Below are positions 1-11,100 of a DNA stretch of 64,000 nucleotides, in pieces. Made by a program: the position numbers and the translations under genes. The stretch spans positions 506,596 through 570,595 of the forward strand of contig JBBHKE010000879.1 of the NCBI GenBank assembly GCA_037447655.1. The letters run 5' to 3'. The notes below the pieces were generated by a model. That model was not told the origin of the DNA, ran no database searches, and saw only the letters and a list, made by a program, of their open reading frames with translations. The stretch's first letter is position 1, and each line of letters opens with the position of its first letter. The DNA comes from Zygnema cylindricum (Eukaryota > Streptophyta > Zygnematophyceae > Zygnematales > Zygnemataceae).

Positions 1-1048
1 ATAAAGAACATTTGAAGAATATAAAAGCTAAAGGGGACTAAAGGTGTGTCCCCATGTAATTGTAACTTTGCGAACTTACTTTGTATCGTAGCCAAGATTC
101 CCCATACACGGTTTTCATGTGTCCCAATGCACAAAAACGAAATCGTTACTTACGTTTGGACGATTGTATATGTCGACAATGCTTGTGACGGTTGTCGACG
201 TCTACAATCTATGTTGTCACACGTTATTATTTGCAATTGCTTTTGACGTCGCATGACTTTGCATGACATTGTCAGCGTTCAACACTCCCACCTTATGTTG
301 TCCATTGTTGAATAAATGCCTTTTCCATTGCCCGGTCGCCTCTTTGGAAATTTTAAGATCTCTTGTTCCTCCTTTCCTTAGAAATAAATAAAAAAACATA
401 CTTTTGGAAACTCGACCATTTTCCTTTTTTTTCCCTCGTTTGGTTAAAAAACGTCACTCTGATTGTTTTCTCCCGCTCCTTGCCCTGGGTAGAGCCACCT
501 TGTGAAAGAATGCGAACCAGTGAAGTTTGAAGGAGTGAATGAGAGAGGCAAAGTGAGAGAGACACTGACTGCGAGTTAGAGTGGCGCCCTCCAAGATTTC
601 TCACCTGCAAAATAAATTCAGTACTAGACGCAAACGAACAAATTAAAACAAATCGTGTAATCTTCCTCGTCGTAAATAGATGGAAACGGACAAAACATAA
701 CAAATCGTGTACTTTCACTCGTCGTATGAAATGTCTGAAAACTTTGAAAATATTTAACACGTGTGAAGCCGCTGTTTTATTTGTGGAGCGGTGATGCTTT
801 ATTTTAAATCATTGTGTTTTAATGTAAAGTTTGAAGATGACGTTTCTTGACGTGGCCTTGGATCAAAAAACACAAGCTGTATTGACGATGACGCAAATTC
901 TACTTTCACATTTTTCACTTTCTTCGTAAAGTTGTAACTTAAGCAGCATGGCGCTAAGTTTTTGATCAAAACAACAAAACAAAATGCTTACTTTGGCACA
1001 TGGGAACACACCATAAGGCAAAAAAATCAAATGAAGAAGCCAAATTTA

Positions 1049-1850
1049 TAGTGTCGTGTATCGGTAAAAAACTTATCGCGATAACACCGATACCGATAGT
1101 TATAGGTTATCGAACGGTCAGAGGTCCCGATATATCGGTCTGGGACCAACAAATTCCATATCGGCGATAACTTTTTAAAAATATAGTATGCACACAATAG
1201 TACTGTATTATATTATTTTCATTATATAGCGTGGAATGCCACGTATAAGAATTTGTTCCGCGTATCTATTTAACTGAAAACTTTTACGGACAGCGCTGCA
1301 CATAAACGTAGACAATATAAGTTAATACTTTATTATTATAAATGTATACTATCGATATGAAAAAAATTAAATGCATAGTAAAATTTCTGAATCAAACTTT
1401 TTCCAAAAAAAGACGAACAGACTGAAAGAAGCAGACGAACACACCTGTCAGACTGCCGCCATTTCCAGACGCCATATTTTGAAAATTCTGGCAGCAGGAA
1501 TTTTGAAAACCCCCTTAAATTAGGAATAATGATAGAAAAATCGCGATTTTTTACTGGAATCGGGAGTAAGGGGGTCCGCTGCGCGTCCGGGAAATACGAC
1601 GTACAGTTGCGTGTATAGGTCGTACATTTATCTGTACGTTCCGTACAGTTGCGTGTATAGGTCGTACATTTATCTGTACGTTCCGTACAGTTATCGTTAT
1701 CGGCATTATCGCCGATAAGTACCCGATATTATCGGCTACTTATCGGCGATAAGACCGATGTCAATATATCGTACCAATATATCGATTATCGGGAACCCGA
1801 AAAAAGGTCCATATCGGTTATCGGTAAATCCTTACCGATACACAACACTA
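1049..1850. mobile_element. hAT-like non-autonomous element, 802 bp, with 8-bp TSD
   Basis: The ends are near-perfect terminal inverted repeats: TAGTGTCGTGTATCGGTAA on the left and TTACCGATACACAACACTA on the right (18 of 19 paired). It is flanked by a perfect 8-bp duplication, CAAATTTA, at 1041-1048 and 1851-1858. The related segment at 3975-5160 has a single CAAATTTA at the same point, so the empty site is seen directly. An 8-bp TSD and TA(G)-type ends are features of the hAT superfamily. There is no transposase ORF. The interior is rich in TATCGG/CCGATA palindromes. Relatives lie at 53191-54578, ~3170-3640 and ~55571-55868. Confidence 0.88.
1601..1684. repeat. 42-bp tandem duplication inside the hAT-like element
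   Basis: Two identical 42-bp units (1601-1642 and 1643-1684), each starting GTACAGTTGC and ending GTACGTTCC, followed by a partial third unit. Perfect identity suggests the duplication is recent relative to the element. Confidence 0.9.
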
Positions 1851-1953
1851 CAAATTTAACTAGAATAACTACCAAAACTAAACAACATATTTAACAAAGA
1901 TATACACAAAGGTAAAACCTACAAGTACATGACGCCCCACAACCCTAACAAAC

Positions 1954-2440
1954 TACACCGCGCATCGTTATTAGTGTCAAGGTCACTAATTTGGGTTCTT
2001 AAAATTTTGATTTTTTTCCAAAAATAGTATACGTGATTTTAATTTTTCCTTGACGTTAATTGAGGTTCCGTACAAATTATCGTACAGAACGAAAGTACAT
2101 AAATATGTAAATAGTGTGGTGTACGGTCGATGTAAGACCGTACATAAATGTACCTTTTTAGTTGAAAATTTTACAAATAATGAATTAAATCGGACGCATT
2201 CGCATAGGAATGTGCGCTAAAAAAACGGGATTGGTCTGACATGTAAATAAGTCTGACATGTACGGAAATTTAAATTTCACTACGGTGTACGATTTTTTAT
2301 ATTGTATACGGATACATATAATAATGTATATAATCGTACAGAAAATTTTCCATTTTTGCTGTTCCAAATTAGCGTTAACACTGAAATTAGAATAAACGTA
2401 CAATAGGGTTTGATAATTATTTAAACATTTAAATGTAGGA
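1954..2440. mobile_element. Truncated member of the TACACCG TIR family (long form)
   Basis: The left end, TACACCGCGCATCGTTATTA, matches the TIR of the elements at 13212-14523. The interior around 2118-2230 (a GTACGG...GACCGTAC palindrome, then a run resembling GTACCTTTTTA) matches the interior of 13983-14523 and of 63451-64000. No right TIR is found; the element runs into LTR-like DNA near 2440. It interrupts the right edge of direct repeat copy 1. Confidence 0.6.
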
Positions 2441-3130
2441 TAGTTCATTTAACTGTAACTGTTTACGGGAGACATATATCCAGTAAATGTAAAAGTACGG
2501 ATTCCGGTACGGATACGAAACCAATACCGCGCATTTATTTCTTTAGTGAAAAGAATACCGCGCATGTATTTATTACGGCTACGATTAAATGTGAATTTAA
2601 TCGGACGACCGGAATTAACGCCGAGATCGCGGAAGAGGATTTTGGCGGTTTGTGGTCATCGCCACATCGGATGACACGTGGCGGAATGACATTGGATCGC
2701 GACATCTCCAAAGATTAAGGGAGCGAATCCGGACATACCACGTGTCAACATTTAGGCCATGTCGTACAGTGTCTGTACAGAAAGTACACCGACAAATGTA
2801 CTTTTGTGTACGAAACTGAAATCTGATTGGCTCCGTACATCACTAGATAGAGTTTGTGAGAGAGATAGAACTTAGAAAAATTAGAAGATAGGACCCTCTC
2901 TCCCAAAGAGCTTTTGTACAAAAAGGTCAACTTTGACCCTCCATAACTTTCTGTTCAGGGGAGCAAATTCATATATTCTTTTTGCTATCGACTCAGGGGA
3001 GTCTTGCCTTCCCAGGGGTGAAGTTGGTCAGGTTATTTTCTGCCAGGGTGGCAGTTATTTTTGCTGAAACACAAAGGGGTCAGGGTTATCCTAGAGGCTT
3101 CTTGGAAGTTGTCCACTCTGAGGACTTTTG
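2440..3130 (+). mobile_element. Partial solo LTR of the copia family at 55.9-62.2 kb
   Basis: This stretch follows the last two-thirds of the copia LTRs in order and in the same orientation: a GTCGTACA...AAGTACACCGACA segment, a TCTGATTGG...CCGTAC segment, an ACCCTCTCTC...TTTGTACAAA segment, a TTCTTTTTGC...GACTCAGGGGAGTC segment and a final GAGGCTTC block. No internal coding region follows, so it is a solo or fragmentary LTR, strongly diverged. Its left part appears to have been lost or replaced by the TIR element ending near 2440. Confidence 0.65.
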
Positions 3131-3169
3131 GAGGTCTCAGAGTTTCACACAACTACTTATACACAACAC

Positions 3170-3640
3170 TAGTACACATCTTATCACGATAATTGTTATA
3201 GACGATATTATCGTTGATCAAACGGCAAGGTTGGACGATAAAGAGTCTTGTATAACGCTCCTGAACGAATAGATTTGTTATCGTCGATATAAATGTAAAT
3301 ATTTTTATACATTATTACGATATACAATTATATTGTATTCGTTGTATAGAATGTCATGTCAGGCATCACAATCCAATCCGCTTTTTTCGTACTTTGTAGA
3401 ACGAAAGTATGTAACTCTAGTAAGTACTACTCAACAATCACAGTAGTACTGATGAAACCTAACCAAAATCACTAAAAACTAAGTCAATCACCGTGATAAT
3501 TTTTAATGTCATAAGGACCCACAATATCTTTAAGTATCAGGATCGTTTCCATACCAATATATCGAGCCAATATTTTTGTTATTGATAACTAAAAAATAGG
3601 TACATATTGATTATTGTTAAGTGGTTACTAATACACAACA
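3170..3640. mobile_element. Degenerate relative of the 802-bp hAT-like element
   Basis: The left part (TAGTACACATCTTATCACGA, then a TTATAGACGATA motif) resembles the left end of the element at 1049. The right end, near 3630 (TACTAATACACAACAC), resembles its right TIR. The interior carries the same GATAT/ATATC-rich palindromic texture. There is no clear TSD. The call rests on partial matches only. Confidence 0.45.
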
Positions 3641-3974
3641 CCAAAAATAAATAAATAATTATACTAGCACAAAACAATACACCATACCTTCAAAACAAAT
3701 TAAAAAGTGGATGTTTAGTTAAGGTCATACTATGCCGACTTAAGGTCCAAATTAAGAATATCTTCGCAACGGGTGGCGTCTCGAAGTCCACGAATCAATT
3801 GAAAAAGTCGACCTCCAATGAATTTGATACAAATCTAAGATGACAATGATAGCCAACAAGCTAATGAAATAGTGTTAAATTAAAAATAACATATACAAAC
3901 AAAAGAACGTGAATAACTTTATTTCAAAAAGTGCGATGTAGAAAACCATGTTGGTAGAAAGGGGTTCAAAAAAG
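3641..3974. other. No recognised feature
   Basis: AT-rich DNA without an ORF of interest, repeat or element end that I could identify. Confidence 0.5.
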
Positions 3975-5160
3975 TATAAAGAACATTTGAAGACTATAAA
4001 AGTTAAAGGAGACTAAAGTTGTGTCTCAATGTAATTGTAACTTAGCGAACTTACTTTGTATTATAGAGAAGATTCCCAATACACGGTTTTTTGGTGTCCC
4101 AATGCACAAAAACGAAACCGTTACTTACGTTTGGACGATTGTATATGTCGACAATGCTTGTGACGGTTGTCGACGTATACAATCTATGTTGTCACACGTT
4201 ATTTTTTGCAACTACTTTTGACGTCGCATGTCTTTGCGTGACATTGTATACGTCTAACCTTCCAACCTTATGTTGTCAATTGTTGAAGAAATTCCTTTTC
4301 CTTTGCCTCTCCTGTCCAGTCGCCTCTTTGGCAATTTTAATATCTCTTGTTCCTCCTTTTCTTAGAAAAAAAAAAAAAAAAACAAACTTTTGGAAACTCG
4401 ACCATTTTCCTTTTTTTTTCCTCGTTTGGTTAAAAAGCGTCACTCTGACTATTTTCTCCCGCTCCTTGCCCTGGGTAGATCCACCTTTTGAAAGAATGCC
4501 GACTCGTGAAGTTTGAAGGAGTAAATGAGAGAGGCAAAGTGAGAGAGACATTGAGTGCGAATTGGAGTGGCGCCCTCCCAAATTTCTCACCTTTATGTGA
4601 AATGGTGTGGGAAACTTGAGACCCCTGCAAAAAAAAATCAGTACTTGACACAAACTGACAAATTAAAACAAATTGTGTAATCTTCCTCGTCGTAAATGGA
4701 TGTAAACGGACAAAACATAACAAATCGTGTACTTCCACTCGTCGTATGAAATGTCTGAAATTTTTTAAAACTCTTAACACTTATGAAGCCGCTGTTTTAT
4801 TTGTGGAGCGGTGATGCTTTATTTTAAAACATTGTGTTTTAATGTAAAGTTTGAAGATGACGTTTCTTAACGTGACCGTGGGTCGAAAAACACAAGCCGC
4901 ATTGACGACGATGCAAATTCTACTTTTCACATTTTTCACTTTCTTCGTAAAGTTGTAACTTAAGCAGTATGGCGCTAAGTTTTTCAACAAAACGACAAAA
5001 CAAAATGCTTACTTTGGCACATGGGAACACACCATGAGCCAAAAAAACAAATGAAGAAGCCAAATTTAACTAGAATAACTGCCAAGACTAAACAAATTTA
5101 CCAAAGATATACACAAATGGAAAACCTACAGAACATGACGTCCCACAACCCTAACAAACT
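3975..5160. repeat. Direct repeat copy 2 (~1.1 kb), carrying the empty hAT site
   Basis: Matches 1-1954 minus the hAT-like insertion. The uninterrupted CAAATTTA near 5062-5069 is the pre-insertion site of the element at 1049-1850. The match ends around 5160, exactly where copy 1 is broken by the TIR element at 1954. The copies are about 4 kb apart in direct orientation, consistent with an old tandem or segmental duplication. Short ORFs inside (for example 4021-4221) are not convincing genes. Confidence 0.85.
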
Positions 5161-5714
5161 TAAGTCCACACCCCCGAAGTTCGTATCTGTGGACAAAGTG
5201 AAGTACAGGGACCGAATCCATGAAACGCTGTGATCCTGAAAATATTGAGCGTGACACATCATGACACATCATTGATTACTGGATCTCCCAGGCAATGGGA
5301 GCTCGCCAGTTGGCACGATTACGACCCGTCATTAAATCTCTTTTCAAATTGTAAGTTTGTAACTAAATAGAGGGATAATTCCAGTTACGAAACTAAAAGT
5401 CATTTTCAACTGAACGGAACCTAAAGTCAGTCTTACTTAACTGTACGGTAAATTCTAAATGCGTCCCCTCAACCCAGTGATACTTTTAAAGAAGCTTCTA
5501 ATTTTCTGAACCCTGAAAAAGTGAAAATACATGCTACATAAAGGAGCACTGCAGCAACTCAGATTTTCATAGCAAAACCTTCTCTATTAAGATTTCGCTT
5601 TATATGACGCTAACATTTTATATAGGCATTCTCAACTTAGTAACCTAAAAACCTAAAACTCTGAACTTTATACATAGATAATTAAGCTGACGTAGTAAGC
5701 TACAGTAGGTGACC
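5161..5714 (+). other. 5' flank of the LYAR-type gene
   Basis: About 550 bp between the end of the direct repeat and the LYAR start codon. It probably contains the promoter and 5' UTR, but I see no convincing TATA box or other defined site. The start codon context is GACCATGG, a good match to the plant and eukaryotic start consensus. Confidence 0.4.
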
Positions 5715-8107
5715 ATGGTGTGGTTTCAGTGCGACAATTGCGGTGAAAATATCAAAAAGCCGAAGCTCGGTTCTCATTTTTCACGCTGCGGTTCTCATAA
5801 GGTGACGTCAATTGTAACTTTGGAGCATTTTTGTTCACTGGAATTGATTGGTAATAGAATGTATTGTTTCCGCTTTCTCATTTGTTTGTTGGTTTATAAA
5901 TTTGGAGCATTTTCTTTAGCTTGACTCAGTAGAAAGAGAATGTATTGATTTCCCTTTCTCATTTGGTTTATGGTTTTTTATTTTATTTGTACTGCTCATA
6001 GTAGCTAGTTTGATTAATTATATATAGACCAAGGAAAAGGTGCCTAAAACTGAGACAATTTATGAATTCCTGGCCAATGACTTCTCAAACAAAAAGGAAA
6101 TTGAGAGACAAATATGCAAATTGAAAGAAATGGAGAGCTCACCAAAATGCAAGGAAGAGAATGAAAACCAATACCGTTATGTGATTGGAGGATAGAACAG
6201 TGTCATCCCACAAGATTATGAAAACCTAGAGTTTAAGAGAGATTCCGTATGTCAATTTTAGTAAAGGACATTAAACATGAATAATGCTTTTATACACAAT
6301 TATATGTGAATGTTGCTAAACCATTAGGAAAGGTTGAAAAATTATACCGTTTTACACCGTACTTTTCCGTGTTATTAGCGTCAATGGCACTATATTGGTG
6401 CCCTTCAATTTTATCTCCGAACGTAAAATAGTGTCAATGACACTGCTTGTTTTTTTATTTAAGGCTAATTGTTTAAATGGTTCAAAACCAACCATGTCAT
6501 TTGGAACTGAAATTAGAATCAATAACACTATCATAAAATCCAATTATCCTTCGTCAATTATTCTTTGACGTGAATAACGGTGCACGGTGTGTGCTGCCCA
6601 TCTCTATTAGGGTTATACATTTTTTGGGCACGAAACGTCTTTAATTTTAATTTTAACTCTTTACTTTATTTTTAACATTCAGATTGTTTCTTTTAGGGAA
6701 GCAATCGAAAGGAAACGATCCCACCTTTCGATTGTGATGTCATGATGATGTTGAAAATCGAAAATTTGTGCGATATAAAAAGTACTAAAAAATGAAAAAA
6801 TACTTTTGAGTGCCTGAAAAGTAATGAACTCTAATAGCTGTGGAAATGTACATATTTTGTTCCTCCACTCACATGTGCTATTATTTATGGATATTGGTAG
6901 TAACTGGAAATGAAATAAATATACATTCGAGACTGGCTGTGACGGACTAGTTTGATCAGGGATTCAAAAGAAAACATGTATTTTTCATGAGGAGTTTTCA
7001 GCTATGTTGTTTCTCAACTATGTCTGCCCATCTTCCCAATGGAACAATTAACTTTTTTCCTTGCTTCAAGTGCTCCATTGATTAAACGATGTGGTTATTT
7101 GTAACTGCAGTTTTCATGTATTGATTGTGGAGTTACTTTTGATCGACTATCTGTTCAAGGACACACATCTTGTATAACGGAGGAAGTAAGTTTTTTTTAC
7201 CAGTCCGAGTTTTTTTTACCAGCCCGAGTTTTTTTTACCAGTCCGAGTTTTTTTTACTAGTCCAAGCTTTTCTTTTACTAGTCCAGTCCAAGTTTTTCTT
7301 ACCATACCAAATTTTAAATGCATCATGAGATTGGGTGCCATTTCTATGTTTTCATTTTTTTTTTGTTGGAAGAAATTGCCTACAATTGGCTACAGGGGTT
7401 TCAAGGCTCCTTGAATTTACTGTATTGTTGAAGGTTCAATTTTTATGAACTATTTGTTTCTTTTTTTGGTGGGATTTTTTAATTTGACTAATTTGTGGGA
7501 TAGAATATTGGGAGTCAATCACTAAGTCGAAAATTGGGGCCACTTTCACTTGACAATTATCTTTTAGGCTCATTCAAGTACAACTTTTAATAGCATGTTT
7601 TCTCTTTTTTAGAAGCAGTATTTTTCACAACTTCTAGCAGGTCATGTCATTGTTTTTTTTCAATTATTTTATCTGTAAAACTTGCTTATTACCTAAAATT
7701 TACATTCTGCCAACTTTTGTTTTTGATCGTAACGCTTCCCACTGTTATTAGAGTCAACCCCTCCAGTTCGAGTGTGTGTTTTTTTTTGCCTCAAATCATA
7801 ATTTAGCTTTATAACACTATTTAGTTAAGTGGCCCAGAACAGGCCAGTGGCAAAACATAATTTAGTGTTGTTAATTTTAATAAAGATTGAAGGCTTATAA
7901 TCCATTAACTTCTTGTAGCGATGGACGGAGTATTTATGTTTTGCCTTTTTCCCACGCCTCAGGAGAAGTTTGGACCAAAGATGAATGGGAAACCTTTGGT
8001 GGAAAAGAAACAGAAGGGCGGAGCCAAAGAAGAAGACACATCCTATCGGCAGCTTGGGCTCTCAACACAGCCACCTTGGAGGTGCAGGTGAGATTGATAT
8101 TACTTGT

Positions 8108-8153
<46 letters not shown>

Positions 8154-11100
8154 TCCCACTCCCCCATCTCCCCTCCCCTCCCCCTCTCTCCCTCTTCCCT
8201 CCTCTGTCTCCTCTCTCCCTCTCCACGCTTTTCTCTCTCCTCTCTCTCTCTCTCCACTCCTATCCTCTTCTCTCTCTCGGGGCGTTCTCTCCTCTTCCCT
8301 CTTGAAGGTGCAGGTGGGACTGGTATTATCCGTTACTCTCCATTTGTAGATGGTGGTATAGCGTGAGTCAGTCTTGTGCAGCCTCTCTCTCCCTCCTTTT
8401 CAATATTCTCTTTTCATTTGATGCCAGTGGGTCAGACTGAGGATTTATAAAGTACAAATATTTCAGTTATTCTTGTCCGACACTTCAGTTTTTGTTTGTC
8501 TTCTCCTATCTGCTTCATGCCTCTGTTTCTTTTTTATGCGTGTGATGAAATATTTTTTATCTCGGACCTAATTTTTCAATCGCATACCGATAATGAACTT
8601 ATGCGCATGTTTGAAAAACCTTTAGTTCCAATGCTCTGTTTGATAGTGCCCTCAAATGCCAAATACTGTGAATTTCGCCTTTTATACCTCCTCCCTGCTT
8701 TCCTTTGGTAGTTTAGAAAGTAAACCGCCCATGGCTATTAGAGTTAGTGAATTATGATCAGTAACACTATAATAGAATTTGCTACACTAAATATAATTTG
8801 TCACGTGGCTCATTATGAGCCATATAACTAAGTGTTAAAGACAGTAATTTATGGTTTTGGGTCAAAATCACTCGCGGATGAATTAGAATTTTTTACTCTA
8901 ATGTGGATGTTGCTTGTGCTTCTAAATGGATAGTTGGCATTTCATTCTAAAACCCTTTTTTTTCCTGAAGTAATTGCATATAGTTACATTTTTTTTTTGA
9001 CATGCGTCCCTTTCTATGCCCGTCTTTTTTCCACCGATTAAAAGTTACTGTTTCTTTGGTAACTTGGTTGTCTCTGCGAGGTACAAACAATTATTGTCCC
9101 TTCTTTTTTGAAAAAGTTTCCTCCTGAATGTGATTTTTCCCATTTTTCTTCCCGCTATTGAAAGATATTTTGAAGATATTTTGGATAATATTGAAGTGAC
9201 CAATTTTTCCTTCTAACTTTATTTATGTTTCTCATGAGATAATGTGTGTCGCTTTCCATACCTTTGTATACCTATCAAGTAACTTATTTTTTCCTTTGTA
9301 ACATATCAGTGTCTGCAATTTCATATTGATTAGTCCTTCGTTCTCTATTTGTTTGTGTTACTCAAAGACAATATGTGTCCCTTTTCATACCCTTCCCCGT
9401 TTTCATATCCTTTCCCGTCACCTTCTTTTTCCCCTCTAATCAAATTGGTTCCTTTCCGAACAACATGACAATTCCTGCGATGTGTCAACAAACTCTTCTA
9501 TACCCGTATCCTTTCATTAGCTCTTCCTTTCCCCTCTAAGTGAAATATATTTTTCCTGATAAAATGACAGTTTCTGCAATGTGAACGCAAATAGCCCTTT
9601 TCCTTGTCATCACCCTTTGGATTTCACTCTTAAGTGAGTTATTTCCTTTGTTGATAACATGACAATTTTGCAATGTGAGCACAAATATTCAAAATGCTCC
9701 TCAATCACATATTACTATCCCCGTATACACCCATTCCCGTTCTGTATCATTAGTGAAGTAGTTCCTTTCTAGTTAGCATCACATTCCTGCAATGTGAACG
9801 CAAATAGTCAGCAAACTCTTTCCATACCTTTCCCTTTCCTTTGCCCTTTTCCCCTCTAAGTGCATTATTTCCTCTGTTACTAACATGACAGTTTCTGAAA
9901 TGTGGGCACAAACTCTCCACTCTCATGCTTCCATCCCTTTCCGTACCCTTTCCTTTTCTGTATACCTTTTTATTTCCCTCTAAGTGAAATATTAAGTTTC
10001 TTATTAACATGACAGTTTCTGCAATGTGAGTGTGAATAGTCAACAAACTCTTTAATTGCATGCTTCTGTCCCTTGTCACACCCTTTCCATTCCCTAATAC
10101 CTTTTCATTTTCCTCTAATTGAATTATTTCCTTTGTTGATAACACGATAGTTTCTTCAATATGAGTGTGAATAGTCAATAGACTTATCTCACGCTACTGT
10201 CTCCTTACATACCCTTCCCCTTTCTGTAAACCTTTTAATTTCCCTCTAATTGAATTATTTCCTTTTTTGATAACACGACAGTTTCTGTAATGTGAGTGCG
10301 AATAGTCAACAAACCCTCCAGTCTCATGCCGAGGGAAAAAAACATGGAGCCAAAGCAAGAGCATCAATGAGAGCTTCTGCTCCAACTGCAGAACCAGAGG
10401 TGGATATAGCTGTGAATGAAGATGCGCAGATAAAAAAAGAGCAATCAAATGATGGGAGTTCTGCTGGGAAAACAAAGGAAGAGCCGGGTAAGGACGGAAA
10501 GGTCGAGGGGAAAAAGTCGACTGTGGAAGAAAATGGTGACGGGGAGGGAAAGAAGAGAAAAAGGAAGGAAGGGAAAGCGGGTAAAGGGGCTGGAGGAAAG
10601 GAGATAGAAAAGGTAAAAGCCGAAGAGATCAAAGAGGAAAAGGACAAGGATGAAGAGGACATTTCAAAAGGTGGTGGAATGGTCGAGGCAAAAGAGTTTA
10701 TTGTGGAAGAGAATGGTGAGGGGAAGGGAAAGAAGAGAAAAAAGAAGGGAGGGAAGGCGGATAAAGAGGTTGGGGGAAAGGAGATAGAGAAGGTGGTAGT
10801 TGAGGAAAAAGACGAAAAGACTGAAGGGAACAAGGAAAAGGATTCAGAGGACAGTTCGAAAGGTGATGGAGAGGTGGAAAAGGGTGAGGGGAAGGGAAAG
10901 AAGAGGAAAAAGAAGGGAGGGAAAGCAGATAAAGAGGCTGGAGGAAAGGCGATAGAGGAGGTGATAGTGGAGGAAAAAGCCGAAACGATCAATGGGAAAA
11001 CGGAGAAGCATGTAGAGGACAGTTCGAAAGATTCGGCTAAAAAAAGAGGTAAAAAGAAGAGAAAATCTGAAGAGAGTTCTGAATTGAAGGGGGGAAAAAC

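Larger units (their letters stand above)
1..1954. repeat. Direct repeat copy 1 (~1.1 kb without its insertion)
   Basis: Positions 1-1048 plus 1851-1954 match 3975-5160 in the same orientation, with scattered substitutions and small indels throughout. The match begins at the first base of the window, so the left end may lie outside it. It stops on the right at 1954, where a TIR element begins. A 66-codon ORF (46-246, GTG start) has a counterpart in the other copy, but the two differ at about a dozen residues, which does not look like protein selection. The segment is non-coding or of unknown origin. A hAT-like element at 1049-1850 interrupts this copy only. Confidence 0.85.

Noticed and set aside
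46-246. 66-codon Cys-containing ORF conserved in both copies of the direct repeat
   Set aside because: GTG start, and about a dozen amino-acid differences for few silent ones; no sign of selection.
7887-8366. Several overlapping ORFs around the CT tract
   Set aside because: They consist mainly of SLSLS, PPLPL or RERER from the microsatellite. Only exon 3 (7963-8087) is supported.
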